DNA of 64,000 nucleotides from Unio delphinus (GCA_029339505.1 JAQISU010000166.1:1729001-1793000), one strand, 5' to 3'. Numbered from the stretch's first letter, positions 11,280 to 23,701 are shown. The notes: generated by a model not told the origin, from the letters alone. Program-made: numbers and translations.

Positions 11280-12345
11280 CAAGTAAGGATAGAGAGAAAA
11301 TATAGAAATAGCATAAGGTATTCAAACAATAGTAACACTAAACATGAAAGATAAAAAAAATACAAAATAACCATACAAAAATTAATTTTAATACTGATCC
11401 TTCATTCGAGTTTAAACATTAAAATCCTTCTGAAAGCAATTTCATTTGAGCCATACATTTTTAATCCAAAACAACTGCAATCCTATAAAATACTATAGCT
11501 ATCTCTTGAAACTCTATTTACATATATACATTAATTACCGCAGTGCCTGCACTGGGTTCACCACTTCTGATGGGTTAGGAAGGAAGATCTAAGTTGAATT
11601 TTACCACTCTTAAGCCACTGTGCTAATGCCATGATAGTCATAAGTACGGATGGTGCAACTTGATGGACAGTGGTTTAAGTAAGAGATCAATCATATGTAC
11701 TTTAATAACTGATTGGTCTGGTTTTGTTGGCTGCATCAACTTGTTGAACACTCAAACAAAAACATGGTGAAACTGATTAATCGTGATGGTTGTTTCCTTT
11801 GTGCTCATATAGATGGAAGTATTGTTTTAGGGTTGTTGCTTCGGCTTCGACTAATGTTATTCACCTGGTCAGAAGCACTGTGTAAGTATTGAACTTGCCA
11901 GGTCTTTGATTTGTACTCATACAGGTGGTAGTATTGTTTAAACATTAATTTGACTGCTGCTTGCATCAACATTGTTATTCTTTAGTATTCTTTAGTTTTG
12001 GTATTTGTAAAGGATAAACAATTAAATTAAATACTCAATAATATGAAAACTATGACAGGCAAAAAAAAAAAAAATTTAAGTACCAACGAAAATAAATGAT
12101 ACTAAAGCAAGTCAAAATGGATCCAGTACAGTTTAGGTACTGCAGGTTTAGTAAAAGATCAGAGAGCAACATATCCATGTAACACCTTAGTTTGTCCCTC
12201 AAAGTAAACAGCAGCTGTTACACAATAACAACATCTGTATCATTATTAGAAAATGTATCAACATGTTGAAGAAAGTCGTTCCACAAGAAAAGATGCATCA
12301 TCTGAGATAAATTCTTACTGACTGATGCAAGTGACCACATATAAA
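11280..12345. other. No gene seen
   Basis: Intron-like AT-rich DNA between the hAT-type MITE and the 30-bp array; no supported exon. Confidence 0.5.
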
Positions 12346-12349
12346 ATGA

Positions 12350-14395
12350 CAATCATACCAGAACAGAAAATACTGATGAAATGCACTGACACATTAAAAA
12401 TACAGATGAAATGAATCAACACATTAAAACTACTGATGAAATGAATCAACACATTAAAACTACTGATGAAATGCACTGACACATTAAAAATACAGATGAA
12501 ATGAATCAACACATTAAAACTACTGATGAAATGAATCAACACATTAAAAATACAGATGAAATGAATCAACACATTAAAACTACTGATGAAATGAATCAAC
12601 ACATTAAAACTACTGATGAAATGAATCAACACATTAAAACTACTGATGAAATGAATCAACACATTAAAAATACAGATGAAATGAATCAACACATTAAAAC
12701 TACTGATGAAATGAATCAACACATTAAAACTACTGATGAATCAACACGTTAAAAATACTGATGAAATGCACTGACACATTAAAAATACAGATGAAATGAA
12801 TCAACACATTAAAACTACTGATGAAATGAATCAACACATTAAAACTACTGATGAAATGCACTGACACATTAAAAATACAGATGAAATGAATCAACACATT
12901 AAAACTACTGATGAAATGAATCAACACATTAAAAATACAGATGAAATGAATCAACACATTAAAACTACTGATGAAATGAATCAACACATTAAAACTACTG
13001 ATGAATCAACACGTTAAAAATACTGATGAAATGCACTGACACATTAAAAATACAGATGAAATGAATCAACACATTAAAACTACTGATGAAATGAATCAAC
13101 ACATTAAAACTACTGATGAAATGAATCAACACATTAAAACTACTGATGAATCAACACGTTAAAAATACTGATGAAATGCACTGACACATTAAAAATACAG
13201 ATGAAATGAATCAACACATTAAAACTACTGATGAAATGAATCAACACATTAAAACTACTGATGAAATGAATCAACACATTAAAACTACTGATGAAATGCA
13301 CTGACACATTAAAAATACAGATGAAATGAATCAACACATTAAAACTACTGATGAAATGAATCAACACATTAAAAATACAGATGAAATGAATCAACACATT
13401 AAAACTACTGATGAAATGAATCAACACATTAAAACTACTGATGAATCAACACGTTAAAAATACTGATGAAATGCACTGACACATTAAAAATACAGATGAA
13501 ATGAATCAACACATTAAAACTACTGATGAAATGAATCAACACATTAAAACTACTGATGAAATGAATCAACACATTAAAACTACTGATGAATCAACACGTT
13601 AAAAATACTGATGAAATGCACTGACACATTAAAAATACAGATGAAATGAATCAACACATTAAAACTACTGATGAAATGAATCAACACATTAAAACTACTG
13701 ATGAAATGAATCAACACATTAAAACTACTGATGAAATGAATCAACACATTAAAACTACTGATGAAATGAATCAACACATTAAAACTACTGATGAATCAAC
13801 ACGTTAAAAATACTGATGAAATGCACTGACACATTAAAAATACAGATGAAATGAATCAACACATTAAAACTACTGATGAAATGAATCAACACATTAAAAC
13901 TACTGATGAAATGAATCAACACATTAAAACTACTGATGAAATGAATCAACACATTAAAACTACTGATGAAATGAATCAACACATTAAAAATACAGATGAA
14001 ATGCACTGACACATTAAAAATACAGATGAAATGAATCAACACATTAAAACTACTGATGAAATGAATCAACACATTAAAACTACTGATGAAATGAATCAAC
14101 ACATTAAAACTACTGATGAAATGAATCAACACATTAAAACTACTGATGAATCAACACGTTAAAAATACTGATGAAATGCACTGACACATTAAAAATACAG
14201 ATGAAATGAATCAACACATTAAAACTACTGATGAAATGTATCAACACATTAAAAATACTGATGAGATGCATAAACATGGAAAATTACTGGACAGACAAAA
14301 TATATTGACACATTAAAACTACTGATGTATCAACACCTTACAAATACTAATGAATAGCACCAACACATTAAAAATACAGATGAAACTATTAAAAG
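12350..14395. repeat. 30-bp satellite-like array with higher-order structure
   Basis: About 2 kb of 30-bp units (core aacacattaaaactactgat) with variant units (…aaaatacagatgaaatg…, …atgcactgac…) and a 25-bp junction unit (tgatgaatcaacacgtt) recurring at 12738, 13003, 13148, 13443, 13588, 13793 and 14148. The 145-bp spacing occurs twice, and the other gaps are 25 + 30n. All frames are open by arithmetic; not coding. It lies between exons 13 and 14 of the left gene. Confidence 0.95.
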
Positions 14396-15109
14396 CAGTT
14401 TTTCCATGAATCCTTCAGGCATTTGTCACTAAAATTCATTCATAGTTCAATTTCAGTTTCAAATCATTAATGATGGCTCTTAAAATAAATAAGAATATGT
14501 AGTAATGTTTATTTGGGGTAATTGGCAAGGTGACACCTGCTGAATGACCTACTTTGCCAGTGTACACTCAGCTCTCAGCTTTCCAGGGGAAGGATAAAGC
14601 TTTTAGGGCATTGGCTGCTTTTAGCTTACACAGAGTTGCCACCAAAAGAGCTCCAAATTAAAACTCCATTCTAAATAACCCTGGGCATGTCTGTTTCCAA
14701 GTCACTGATTGGCAAATTCTAACTGCTGTATGCAATTTATGGATAGTAATTGTTTGTGTACAAACATTTATATATACAGTGTAGTTAGACAAGGTTGAAA
14801 TAATTCTATTAATGCTTTGAAATGAATTGTTATTATTTTAAGTGGTTGATATAAAATGTAATTATAAAGACTGATATAGTTTTTTTAAAAAATACAATTA
14901 TATTAAAGTATAAACTGGAAAAAGCTTTTATGTAAACTTGAGCATGATCCAGTTAATATGCAAACGTTAATAACTTCAATATTATTGTAATGTGAACATA
15001 CTAAATATTGCTTTGAGATGGAACATGTTAACATACTAATAAATATTACTGGGATGGGACATCCTTTGGGGCCTAAAATATACCTCTTTAAACACTCTCA
15101 TGCATGTAC

Positions 15110-15330
15110 ATGGAAGCAACTATATTGCAGGCAAGAGCTGAGGTACAGTGGTTGGAATGTAAGACTATTCAAGAGAATCCTGCTACCGATCAACCAGAGT
15201 TGGTATTTATTGTCATTTTAAAAGGCACTCAACTCCAGCTTGTTAGTGGCAATTAACACACCAAACCAAATCCAACCAAATTATGTGGTAACACACCAAA
15301 CCAAATCCAACCAAACTATGGAATGTTAGA
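15110..15330 (+). mobile_element. SINE-like element with duplicated tail
   Basis: A tRNA-like 'gaggtacagtggttggaatgt' and 'gatcaaccagagtt', followed by 'cttgttagtggcaattaaca' and a tail 'caccaaaccaaatccaacc' present twice. It differs from both SINE families above; classification is tentative. Confidence 0.45.
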
Positions 15331-15733
15331 TTAAGTTTAAATAAAATATACAAGTAGTGCAAGCTTTTGATGAAATATCAAAATGATTTATGTCTATCAT
15401 CACCTGTGTTTTTTTTTTTGTTTATTTATGAGGCATAAAATCAGTATTTATGCATGCAAACGTAATTCAACCCTATCCTGGATAAATAATCTCTGAATCT
15501 CTAGTGCTATTTCATACTGGAGTATATTTAGACTGTAGTACACATGGATCATTTAACATGATTCAGAAAAGTCTAAAGTACTTTAAGGATCCTATACCAA
15601 GATCCAAATCAGGAAACCAAAGAAATACAAAACCTCCAAAATGAAATGGGAGTAGAAAATATTTCTGATAAAATGACATACATGTGTTTTACATCAAGCA
15701 TCAGAAGGCCTTCATCACTCTCACATACTTTAC

Positions 15734-15810
15734 CAAATGTCATTAGAGTGGAAAAATTTGAATAAAATGCAAATCCAGACATATTGTAATAAAATCTCAA
15801 CCCAAACAGA
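15734..15810 (-). CDS. Left gene, exon 13
   Basis: Phase 0 entry after cttatag, matching exon 12, and donor ACATTTG/GTAAAG leaving 2 nt. It encodes SVWVEILLQYVWICILFKFF and a few residues more, a strongly hydrophobic 18-20 residue run that could be a membrane helix. A second acceptor (gatgtttcag, 10 nt upstream) opens another frame that does not fit exon 12. Support comes from splice sites and phase only. Confidence 0.5.
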
Positions 15811-15984
15811 CTATAAGTCAAGACTGAAACATCATTAATTACCATGAATCTAAAAATTATGATTTTTTTTAAAGTTTGTAATATCAGAAAGTTCAGTGTA
15901 CATGTAATTCAAACATATCTTACATATCAGATAGCACTGGGCATCAACCCCATTTCTAATCTAAATTTACAAAGGTATTCTTAC

Positions 15985-16754
15985 CTTAGAAATCCCTGAA
16001 AAACTGGTGCTTTTGTGCTTAAAGTAAACAGACTGGCTTGGGTGTATCAAATTGATCATGGCTTTGTTAGACTGGGCTGTGTCCTTCTGATGAAAGCCTT
16101 CCCCACTGCTATTACTAATTTTCTCCTCCTTTTCCCTCTGTTTGGGAGATATAACTAGTTTGGGATCCAACCTGCTCCCTTCCAAATTCTGTGTATTTAA
16201 TTTTCTTTGGTCAATATGCTTGTTGACATTATTGTCAGGCTCACTCCCATGTGGGTCAGGTGTGCTGTTGATATTTCGAGCAAGTTTGTGTCCAGGTATA
16301 GCATACCTCCTTACACCATAAAAATGCTGCCCAAAAGCGTGAGAATGTTGTGCAATTGAAGAAAGATCATAACCTCCCGCCTCTCTCCACTTATCAGCTG
16401 CAATTTGTACAACAGGGTGGTTATCTGCAGATGCAATAGGAGAGAAATATGTTTCTCTCATGTTAATTCCACTTGGTGTATACACATCGATATCCCCAAA
16501 CGAACCTATGGCAGCATGGACATATGGAGAAATATTCAGAGATGCATTCTGTACAAAATTATTTAAAAATCCAGGAGGCCTTGCATCATATTGTATGCTC
16601 ATTTTCCATTCATTTGAATAATCTCCTGGGTGGAAACAGTGAATCATAACTTGGCTCCAAAATTTTGCTTTCAACGCTGCAGATTTAATTGTATTTTTGA
16701 GGGTGATTGTTTTCCCCCTCTTTACATGGTACACAGAGCCACCCTCATATAGTC
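15985..16754 (-). CDS. Left gene, exon 12 (large exon, ~256 codons)
   Basis: The largest open segment of the window. It begins after a weak acceptor (acttcatcgag; a TAA lies upstream in frame) and ends at a perfect donor (TCTAAG/GTAAGA). About residues 330-586. The first ~150 residues look globular (for example FWSQVMIHCFHPGDYSNEW, then IGSFGDIDVYTPSG, and FGQHFYGVRRYAIPGH). The last ~100 are hydrophilic, rich in Asn, Lys, Ser and Glu, and probably disordered. There is no signal peptide, obvious membrane helix or metal motif. I do not recognise the family; the 5' border is the uncertain part. Confidence 0.75.
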
Positions 16755-17614
16755 CTCGATGAAGTGTTCGGTTTTAACTTGTGTATAATTTATAACCACT
16801 TTTAAACAGACTAGTACCAGGCACTTCAAGCAAAATTAATCAACAGGAAATTTGGTTCCCGTGATCCCACTTAAAATGGAAAGAGAACTACAATAACAAT
16901 GCACAAGAGGTGTAACAAATTGACAAGTGGAAATTTCCTCTTTCTCGTACTCTGGCCTACTGCCCTAAAGTCTAATACTTTCCTTCTCCTGCCCACAGCT
17001 GATGTGCATTTAACACAACTGAACTTAATGAAAGTGAACAATTGTCCTATGATGTAAAATTAGCTGATCTGTCATGTCCTTCTCCTTGAAATGTTACTTG
17101 TAAATGACTGATTGACCAAGTTAAAAAATGTTAACAGAAATGACGAGGTGCAAAGGTGTTTAACCAACCAAGCTGAATTCCTTTGACAGGCATGCAACCA
17201 GCTGTTACTTTCAAAATAGAAACACAGACAATATCAAAAGTAAATAAAGTCATTAATTCAATTTCCTTGTCAAGACCTCATGTCAATATATTAACTGAAC
17301 ATATATGTAAAAGAAAATTAACCTTTTTTTTTTAAACAAGTCAAAATATTTGCTATTACTGTCTACTCCCAAATGACACTAAGCCCATACCAGATTGTAG
17401 CATTTATACTCTGGTAGAGTTTGACAGCTATTAATTTACAACCAACCTACTGTCATTTGATACACACAAACATATTCTGAACATTAAACATGCTCAAAGA
17501 TACAACACCAAAATAAATTTCAATTCATTCCCAAAACACAAATAAAGATATTCTTCAATGTCTTTTGTTTGATGTGTATCAAAATAGAGTGCAATTATCC
17601 ATATCACATGTCTT

Positions 17615-17700
17615 TTACAGTCACTGGCCTGTATCAAACACAAGTTACACAGGCCTGTATCAAACACAAGTTACCCTAGCCTCTATCAAACATAAGTTAT
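17615..17700. repeat. 28-bp repeat x3
   Basis: 'ggcctgtatcaaacacaagt' three times with decay. Confidence 0.8.
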
Positions 17701-18744
17701 AAATCAGAGTTATTATATAAACTTATTGAATTCAACTGTAGTTCAAACATTTGAAAACCTCCAAAGTAAATTTGATTTCCTGTCCAAATCAAGTCTGACA
17801 AATGAACTACTGTCTCAAAACAACAAATTTCAATACTGTAATAATCAACACGTACTAAGAAAATGCCTAAATATATTTTGAGCAATTACACCAAAATTAT
17901 TCCAGTTATGAATGCTGTAAATGTACTGTTGTTTCTAAAGCTGGAGTTTCACAAACTGGACTACATTACTAAAGTCATGTAATATTTATTATATATAACA
18001 CCTATTCATAAATACTTATAAATAACACCTATTCATAAATACATGGTATCAGTTGAACATCATGGTGATATATATCTGATATTTGTCATGGATCAATACA
18101 TACAAATTCCTAAGATTTAAGAGACTTTAATCTCTTTTTTATGGTACTCAAATACATCATGCAATCAAGCAGTTGCATTACTGGGGACAATGGCTTGTCA
18201 TACAACTGACAATGGACTGCCTGACTAGTGTCCTAACTTACGCAAGCAACTGAATGACCAGACTTAACCAGACATCAGTGATCATCACATACTATCTCTT
18301 AAGTCATGATATATCAAAGCAATCAAAAATAAGTAAGTGTGTAATTGAATATGTTACTTGTCCTAACATTTTAAATGAAGTATGCTGGGGGGGGGGGAAT
18401 GTGCACATTTATGTAGTTTTTGAATCGCAACTCTCAAAAAAAAAGTTTTATTTCTTTAAATTTGGACCTGAAACTTTCACTAAAATAGTAACTACCTATC
18501 ATTACCAGTTTCTGCCAATTCAAAACTAAAAAAATATCAAACCATGCAATAAAAAACATGTATTTCATGGCTTAGAGTCTAGTACAAGGGGATAATCACT
18601 CAAAACAGTCATAAATGACCATTTTCTCCCTTCGCCAAAACTCTGGTTTTCAGTTCACCCAATTATGAAAAATAGTAATATAAATAATGTGACATGTAAA
18701 GCATGACATGGAAACATGGATTTTGTGTGACATGTAAAGATACA

Positions 18745-18940
18745 AGCGTGTCATTTGGATTTTTAACTTGGCTTGGAACACTTTTCAAGTCATACCACTA
18801 TGGTGTCTGCAGTGTGGCAGTTATATATAGTGATGTCTAGCCATGGGGCACCATGCTACAGACTTGAAGCATCAATTTCACCCAGTCACATTATCCTGAC
18901 AACAGGCTGACCAGCCCCAACACTAACCTCTTAACACATT
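18745..18940 (-). mobile_element. SINE-2 fragment interrupted by a TTAA element
   Basis: Minus SINE-2 from its tail to 'cactaacctcttaa', where it is cut by the TTAA element beginning at the same TTAA. A diverged continuation (tacggagcaac compared with tgctgagcgcc) appears after the element, at 19556 onward. Confidence 0.65.
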
Positions 18941-19328
18941 AACCCCACGAGTCGAGTTTACAGGGCACGAGGTAGTAGCCTACTTCCAAGGTCTGTAGTA
19001 TCAAGGTCAAACATGATACACTAAAGTGGGTGGTATTATAGAAAGGTAGACAGATTAAACTCTACAATGATAACAAATAATCTGGACAGTTTAGTTGCAC
19101 TGCAAAATACAGAGGGGAAAAACCTAATTTTTTGGACCTATGTTTTTTTCACCCAAAGTTTGCCAATTGGTCAGAATCCGATAATGTGTCCAGATTGTAC
19201 AATTTATGGCCTCAGGTCTACCGCAGACTGGTCTGAAGTAAACACAGACAGGTGAACCTGTGTAAAAGTAGTATAAAGTGGACATTTTGAATAAAGAGTC
19301 TTCTCCATACAAAAATTATCCGTTAAGG

Positions 19329-19359
<31 letters not shown>

Positions 19360-19555
19360 AGTCCAACTTTTCACCTTCTGCTCATGTGCCAGCAAACTAA
19401 CCAATGAAAAACATTTTCTTTAGCACAACTAGCCATTTGTCTAATGGAATATTGCTTAGAAGTCGATGTATTATGATGTATTCAGAAATAGTCCCCAAAA
19501 TGTGTTTCCTCCTTGTATTTCATGTGAAACGCAAAAACCTCCAGGGGTTAATACG
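18941..19555 (+). mobile_element. TTAA element copy A (~620 bp, non-autonomous)
   Basis: The left end is TTAACACATTAACCCC and the right end CCAGGGGTTAAT. The interior is shared with the inverted copy at 46.7-47.25 kb and a decayed copy at 1.07-1.57 kb. TTAA borders next to CCC/GGG resemble piggyBac-type ends (established), but no transposase is present. It sits in a SINE-2 at TTAA and carries a ~30-nt poly-A run. Confidence 0.7.
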
Positions 19556-20131
19556 GAGCAACTAGCAATGAAATGATACAAGCATCAGTGTCATGCAAAA
19601 ATTCTTATGCAATTATTCAAGCATGCAATCCATCTTTTGCTACAAGTGTCAGGCAAAAACACAAATCTGACAGGCCAAGATACAAATGTACTATGCAAAG
19701 ATACAATTTTTCGCTTCACAGCATAAGGATCCATGCTTATTATTCTGCTTGTGCAAGTTTAGGAAATAGAAAAAGAAAAGAAAATGTGTATAATTTTATT
19801 TTTCGAAAAATATTTTTACGAAGCCATAATTATAACTGACACATTGAAATAAAATGTGTATTAATGCCCTCTTCATTTTGTCCTGTGAAAACTACTAAAT
19901 TTGACCATCTATGACTTGTATTCTCTGTAAAACCCTGGTCAACAAATTAAGGTCCAATCACTGGCAAATTTGGGAGACACTGTTATTTTGATACATGTAT
20001 ACATTTAAGACTAATCCTACAGTATAGGGTGTCCCAAACAAAAGTCAATCATATACTAAAAATTCGCAAAATGATGATATTACTATTAATGAAATAAGAG
20101 CTTTTAATAAATGTAGTAAATAACTCAGTAC

Positions 20132-20239
20132 TTAAAATGATCCTAAGCAAACAGGTTCTCTCAAAGATAGCATAATTAGAATTCCTAAGCATTTGAAATT
20201 CAGAAGGAAACATCTCCATAAACCTTGCATCATTCAAGT
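20132..20239 (-). CDS. Left gene, exon 11
   Basis: 108 nt; acceptor ctggtaaatgctag, 2 nt in, encoding LNDARFMEMFPSEFQMLRNS and onward, about residues 294-329. The best donor in phase is TTTTAA/GTACTG (1 nt out); a GTAATA site about 48 nt downstream is also possible and would add about 16 residues. The peptide has strong coding character and follows exon 10 (junction residue Asn). Confidence 0.6.
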
Positions 20240-20859
20240 CTAGCATTTACCAGGTCACTTTACTTCATTTCAACGACAAAATCTAGTTTATTCAGGTAAA
20301 CATGGCTGAAACTAAAGAAGCTTGTAGCTGTGTACTTTTATAAATATCATCTGATACCTATTCTACTGGATGATGCATGTCACCCTGAATCTAGTAATTG
20401 CTAATTAGGAAATTTTATTCCAAAACTTGCATGATATTAAGTAACATGGATCAGTTTGGTTTTGCCATTAGAACCATCAAGAGAGAGTGTAGAAGCAGGT
20501 CATGAGCAGGGTTTTAGTTTCTTACAAAGTTTGTGATTTTGATACACGTGTACTTTTCACTCATTACTATAACATAAGTACAAATTAGTCGAAATGTTCA
20601 CTTTAAATTACGCAGGAATTTTGATGATAAACCGAAAAACCTCAACATCATGGGGGTCAATTTGTCAGTTTATCTCAAGGTTATGAAGAGGCAAACATCA
20701 TTAGAATTCAAACTTGATATTTGGATACTTGTCCTTTTCTATTAAAATAGCAAGAAAAGGGACACAAGTTCAATGGCTTCATGCAGGAAAACAAACAATG
20801 CTACGAAATGGGATGGGGATATCTGTACCAGGGCAATTCAGCTTACCGTGGTCACTTAC

Positions 20860-20962
20860 TGGACAAGTTCAACTTAAGATCCACACGAATGAATTGGTTT
20901 ATGAAACTTTCAAAATTTGTTGGGTTCAAATTCCAGCTTAAAATATCTTGTGAAAAAAAGTA
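20860..20962 (-). CDS. Left gene, exon 10
   Basis: A strong donor (TTGTCCA/GTAAGT) ends a frame that includes WNLNPTNFESFINQFIRVDL. Two acceptors are possible: CAG at 20963-20964 (phase 0, adding YFFSQDILS) or AAG ending at 20937 (1 nt in, first base 20936, fitting exon 9's GTTAGG donor). Exit is 1 nt, agreeing with exon 11. The opposite strand also has long open frames here; they are taken as antisense shadow because they lack a matching exon chain. Confidence 0.65.
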
Positions 20963-21034
20963 CTGTTGATGTTGAATTATATGTCTATATGTCCAAGCGT
21001 TGTCAGAAAACCATTTTCCTGCTTTCACTATTAG

Positions 21035-21255
21035 TTGTTGTTGATGTTGTTATTACAGGGTTTAATGCCATTTTGCAGCACAATATAGGCTATACATGGT
21101 CCAGGAAAGGATCTGTTCTTTAAGAACAGCTAACCCACGAGAAGCTGCTGGAAAACTTTCTCATGGACCCACACTGGCAGAGCCCAAGGCACAAAATCTC
21201 ATAGCAGAGGTGAGATGGCACTGATTCTGTGTGCACTTTAGGCAACTTGGTGATC
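21035..21255 (-). mobile_element. SINE-1 copy
   Basis: Minus copy: tail with (gtt)n at the left, 'gggtttaatgccattttgca', 'ataggctatacatgg', 'gagaagctgctgg', and a degenerate tRNA-like head with 'gaggtgagatggcactga' at the right. Confidence 0.7.
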
Positions 21256-21329
21256 CCTGTCACTATTAGTAACCTTGATATCAATTGGCCCAATTATGAA
21301 AATCAGATAGGTGCATTCTTGTCTCAAAT

Positions 21330-21720
21330 GTAAGTCATGCACTAAGTTGGTCCTAGTTTCTAGGGTAGAACTTGAAGCCGTTTTATTTCTTGAAGTCACT
21401 TTGACCTTGATCTTGGATCATTTAACCCCACAATCAAAAGGTGTATGCCATGTCTCAGATGCAAGCCATCTATAAAGTTGAGTCGAGGCAAGTGGTACAG
21501 AACTTTAGTTTTAAGCAGAAAAATCTTTCTTCCTTTTCAGTCACAGTAACCTTGTTTTTTTTAACCTTTTGACCTCAAAATTAACAAGTACTTTTCTCGT
21601 CTTGTTTGGAAATCAAGTGCAAAGTTTTCTCAGTGCATGTAATATAAGGCTCAAGATATGCAAACTTCAATTTCTTTTAGGGTCACATTGACCTTTGACT
21701 TTTGACCCCAAATCTATGAT
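21330..21720. repeat. Dispersed 'TGACCTTGA' repeat
   Basis: Degenerate repeats of 'gtcac-ttgaccttga-c' and 'ttttgaccccaaatc' spaced about 110-130 bp (around 21390, 21540 and 21680). This motif is common as dispersed repeats in mollusc DNA (established knowledge); it adjoins a SINE-1 copy. Confidence 0.55.
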
Positions 21721-22427
21721 TTTGAGCACTATTAACAGTAGTTCATATAAGGCTTTTGCAAACACAAACAAATATACAGATATCTTTAAGATAATATACT
21801 CTACAGACAACAAATAAGTAAATACATATATTATAAATAAAAAAACTAGAATCAACAAAGTTTAAATTAACCCTAAAGGCATATACAGGCATATACATAT
21901 TTAAAAGGCAATTTTACTTGAGTAATTATACAAATACATAATAAAAGCATTACTCCTCATATTTGTCTTTTGAAAAGGGTAACAATGCTGAATATATTAA
22001 ATATAACATATATATCAAGCAGTGCTGTCATTTATCTAGTCTACTGAACATCAAAAATAATTACTTTTCATGCAGTCTGTATAATACTTTTTGTAGGAAT
22101 CAAATTAGCATTTCTCCCCCAATATTATATACTGATGTGCCCCACACATTCAATACAGGTCGAAGTGGGTTTGGCCAACTTTGTTGCATTTATATCTTTA
22201 TTGCAAATAATAATAAAAAAAAACACTGAAAATATTCTGATAATTACTTTTATTTTTTTCATACATAAAGAATAATTGCGGCAGTTTTTGGTATTGATCT
22301 TTATCTTAGTGTAGTTAAGCATGGTAACTCATATCAAAAAGAACTTGTATTAGCTAAGGGTGAAATGTTTGACAACTACACAGGCCAGATTTCTCATTAC
22401 ATATGTTTTTTAAAAAATTTATAAACC

Positions 22428-22433
22428 TTTATT
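22428..22433 (-). promoter_or_regulatory. Candidate polyadenylation signal AATAAA
   Basis: AATAAA on the minus strand, 50 nt after the TAA of the candidate tail-anchor exon and followed by A/T-rich sequence. Such hexamers are common by chance in AT-rich DNA. Confidence 0.3.
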
Positions 22434-22482
22434 TTAAAACCAGTGCAACAGGAAACACATTTGGGGAGATTCATTATGATAG

Positions 22483-22697
22483 TTAATATTTCCTCTTTGT
22501 TATAATAGCCATTACAGTGTTAAAAGTGCCAGTAATTAAACCAAGCATTAAAAACCCACAAAATGAAGATACACTGGCATTAGAGGTGTCATTATAGTTG
22601 CTGAGAATTATCCATTTTTTGTTCTCTCTATCACACCTCCTCACCATTAGTTTAACAATGTCATTTATGGACATCAAATAAAATTTAAATGCTGACT
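22483..22697 (-). CDS. Candidate alternative terminal exon, tail-anchor-like
   Basis: Behind an acceptor (aagctttttcag) a 70-codon frame starts SAFKFYLMSINDIVKLMVRR. It contains two N-glycosylation sequons (NDT, NAS), then a roughly 20-residue hydrophobic helix, then TKRKY and a stop. An AATAAA lies 50 nt downstream on the same strand. Entry phase (2 nt) does not fit exon 8 or 9, so this may be an unlinked terminal exon, an alternative isoform or chance. Confidence 0.3.
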
Positions 22698-22940
22698 CTG
22701 AAAAAGCTTTTCATAAATGCAAGCTAACAAAAAAGAAAACAATAAGTGATAACCATTAGCTAGCAGAATACAAGACAAGTGACAAAAGCAAATGAAAATT
22801 ACCACCAATACATGTAAGTGATAGACATGTTTCCAACAGAGTTACCCTATTAGGATCTGCATATGTTAAAATAACCCATGGCAGTTGTAAAGTGTACAGA
22901 CTCAACAATAAAAGAAGTTTTACTGATAATGAAGTACAGT

Positions 22941-23006
22941 GTGACCCTGCTATAGGGTGATAATTGGAGTTTTAAAAAAATTGGATCCTGTTAATAGCAG
23001 GGTCAC
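22941..23006. repeat. Inverted repeat, 13-bp perfect arms
   Basis: gtgaccctgctat (22941-22953) and atagcagggtcac (22994-23006) are exact inverse complements around a 40-nt loop; probably a foldback remnant. Confidence 0.65.
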
Positions 23007-23368
23007 ATTAATGTGGAATTTTACAGCATTTTACGTTTTTTACTGAGAACAATGCATTGGCACATATAAATGTATTTATAAATGTATCATGTCTAATGTA
23101 CCAGATATACCATTAAAATTGAGTTTTGGTCCTTCCTGTATTCTAATTAACATTCAGAAATTATTTAGATAGGCACTGGTCCCTCAGAAAAATATATAAA
23201 AAAAATCTTTAAATTTCTCAACCAGTAGAAAGAAAAGAGAAAACCAAAAGGAAATGAGGAACTCTAATTAGGGTAATAAAATCTGTTTCATATGACCAGC
23301 CATTTTTCACCTGTTCCAGATAAAAGAATTCTTTGCTTACATTAAAACTTGAATTTCATGCATAAAAA

Positions 23369-23369
<1 letters not shown>

Positions 23370-23450
<81 letters not shown>
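23370..23450. repeat. (TA)n microsatellite
   Basis: About 40 dinucleotide units, uninterrupted; array length in the assembly may be compressed. Confidence 0.95.
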
Positions 23451-23452
<2 letters not shown>

Positions 23453-23657
23453 AAATGTACATACAATGTACCACGCAAAATAGCTGCAATATGGTATATG
23501 GAAATTGGATGTACACTGATGATGGAAAAGAACAGCAACAATTGAAAATTCTTAGATACAGATATTTAATACTGGCAATATGTATCCAATCAAATATAAC
23601 AACCATATATCAACTATAATAATAGTAAAACAAATTCCAGAAACTTAAGTCCCTAAC

Positions 23658-23701
23658 ATTTCAGTGGTCTCATTGGCATCAAAGTACCAAACAATATCTG
23701 G
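23658..23701 (-). CDS. Left gene, exon 9 (short exon or alternative 3' end)
   Basis: A textbook acceptor (aactatttctttgttgcag) precedes PDIVWYFDANETTE in phase 0, matching exon 8. There are two readings. (a) Donor GAAAT/GTTAGG at 23658 leaves 2 nt and joins exon 10 through its AAG acceptor at 20936. (b) The frame runs on four codons to TAA at 23645-23647, making a terminal exon and a product of about 271 residues, with an ATTAAA-like signal further down. The sequence at the stop (GGGACT/TAAGTTT) resembles a GTAAGT donor that has lost its G. Transcript data would decide. Confidence 0.6.

Larger units (their letters stand above)
16760..20130. other. Intron 11 of the left gene
   Basis: Apart from the 28-bp repeat, SINE-2 fragment and TTAA element, no exon with both splice borders was found on either strand. 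Confidence 0.5.

Noticed and set aside
12315..14132. Long open frames (65-135 codons) on both strands
   Set aside because: They are products of a 30-bp repeat without stop codons; the period is a multiple of three, so frames stay open on both strands.
12350..14395. CRISPR-like array
   Set aside because: Units are contiguous with no unique spacers, no cas genes, and the DNA is clearly eukaryotic.
20714..20969. Plus-strand frames with coding-like composition
   Set aside because: Antisense to exon 10 of the left gene, whose minus reading has a consensus donor and joins in phase on both sides.
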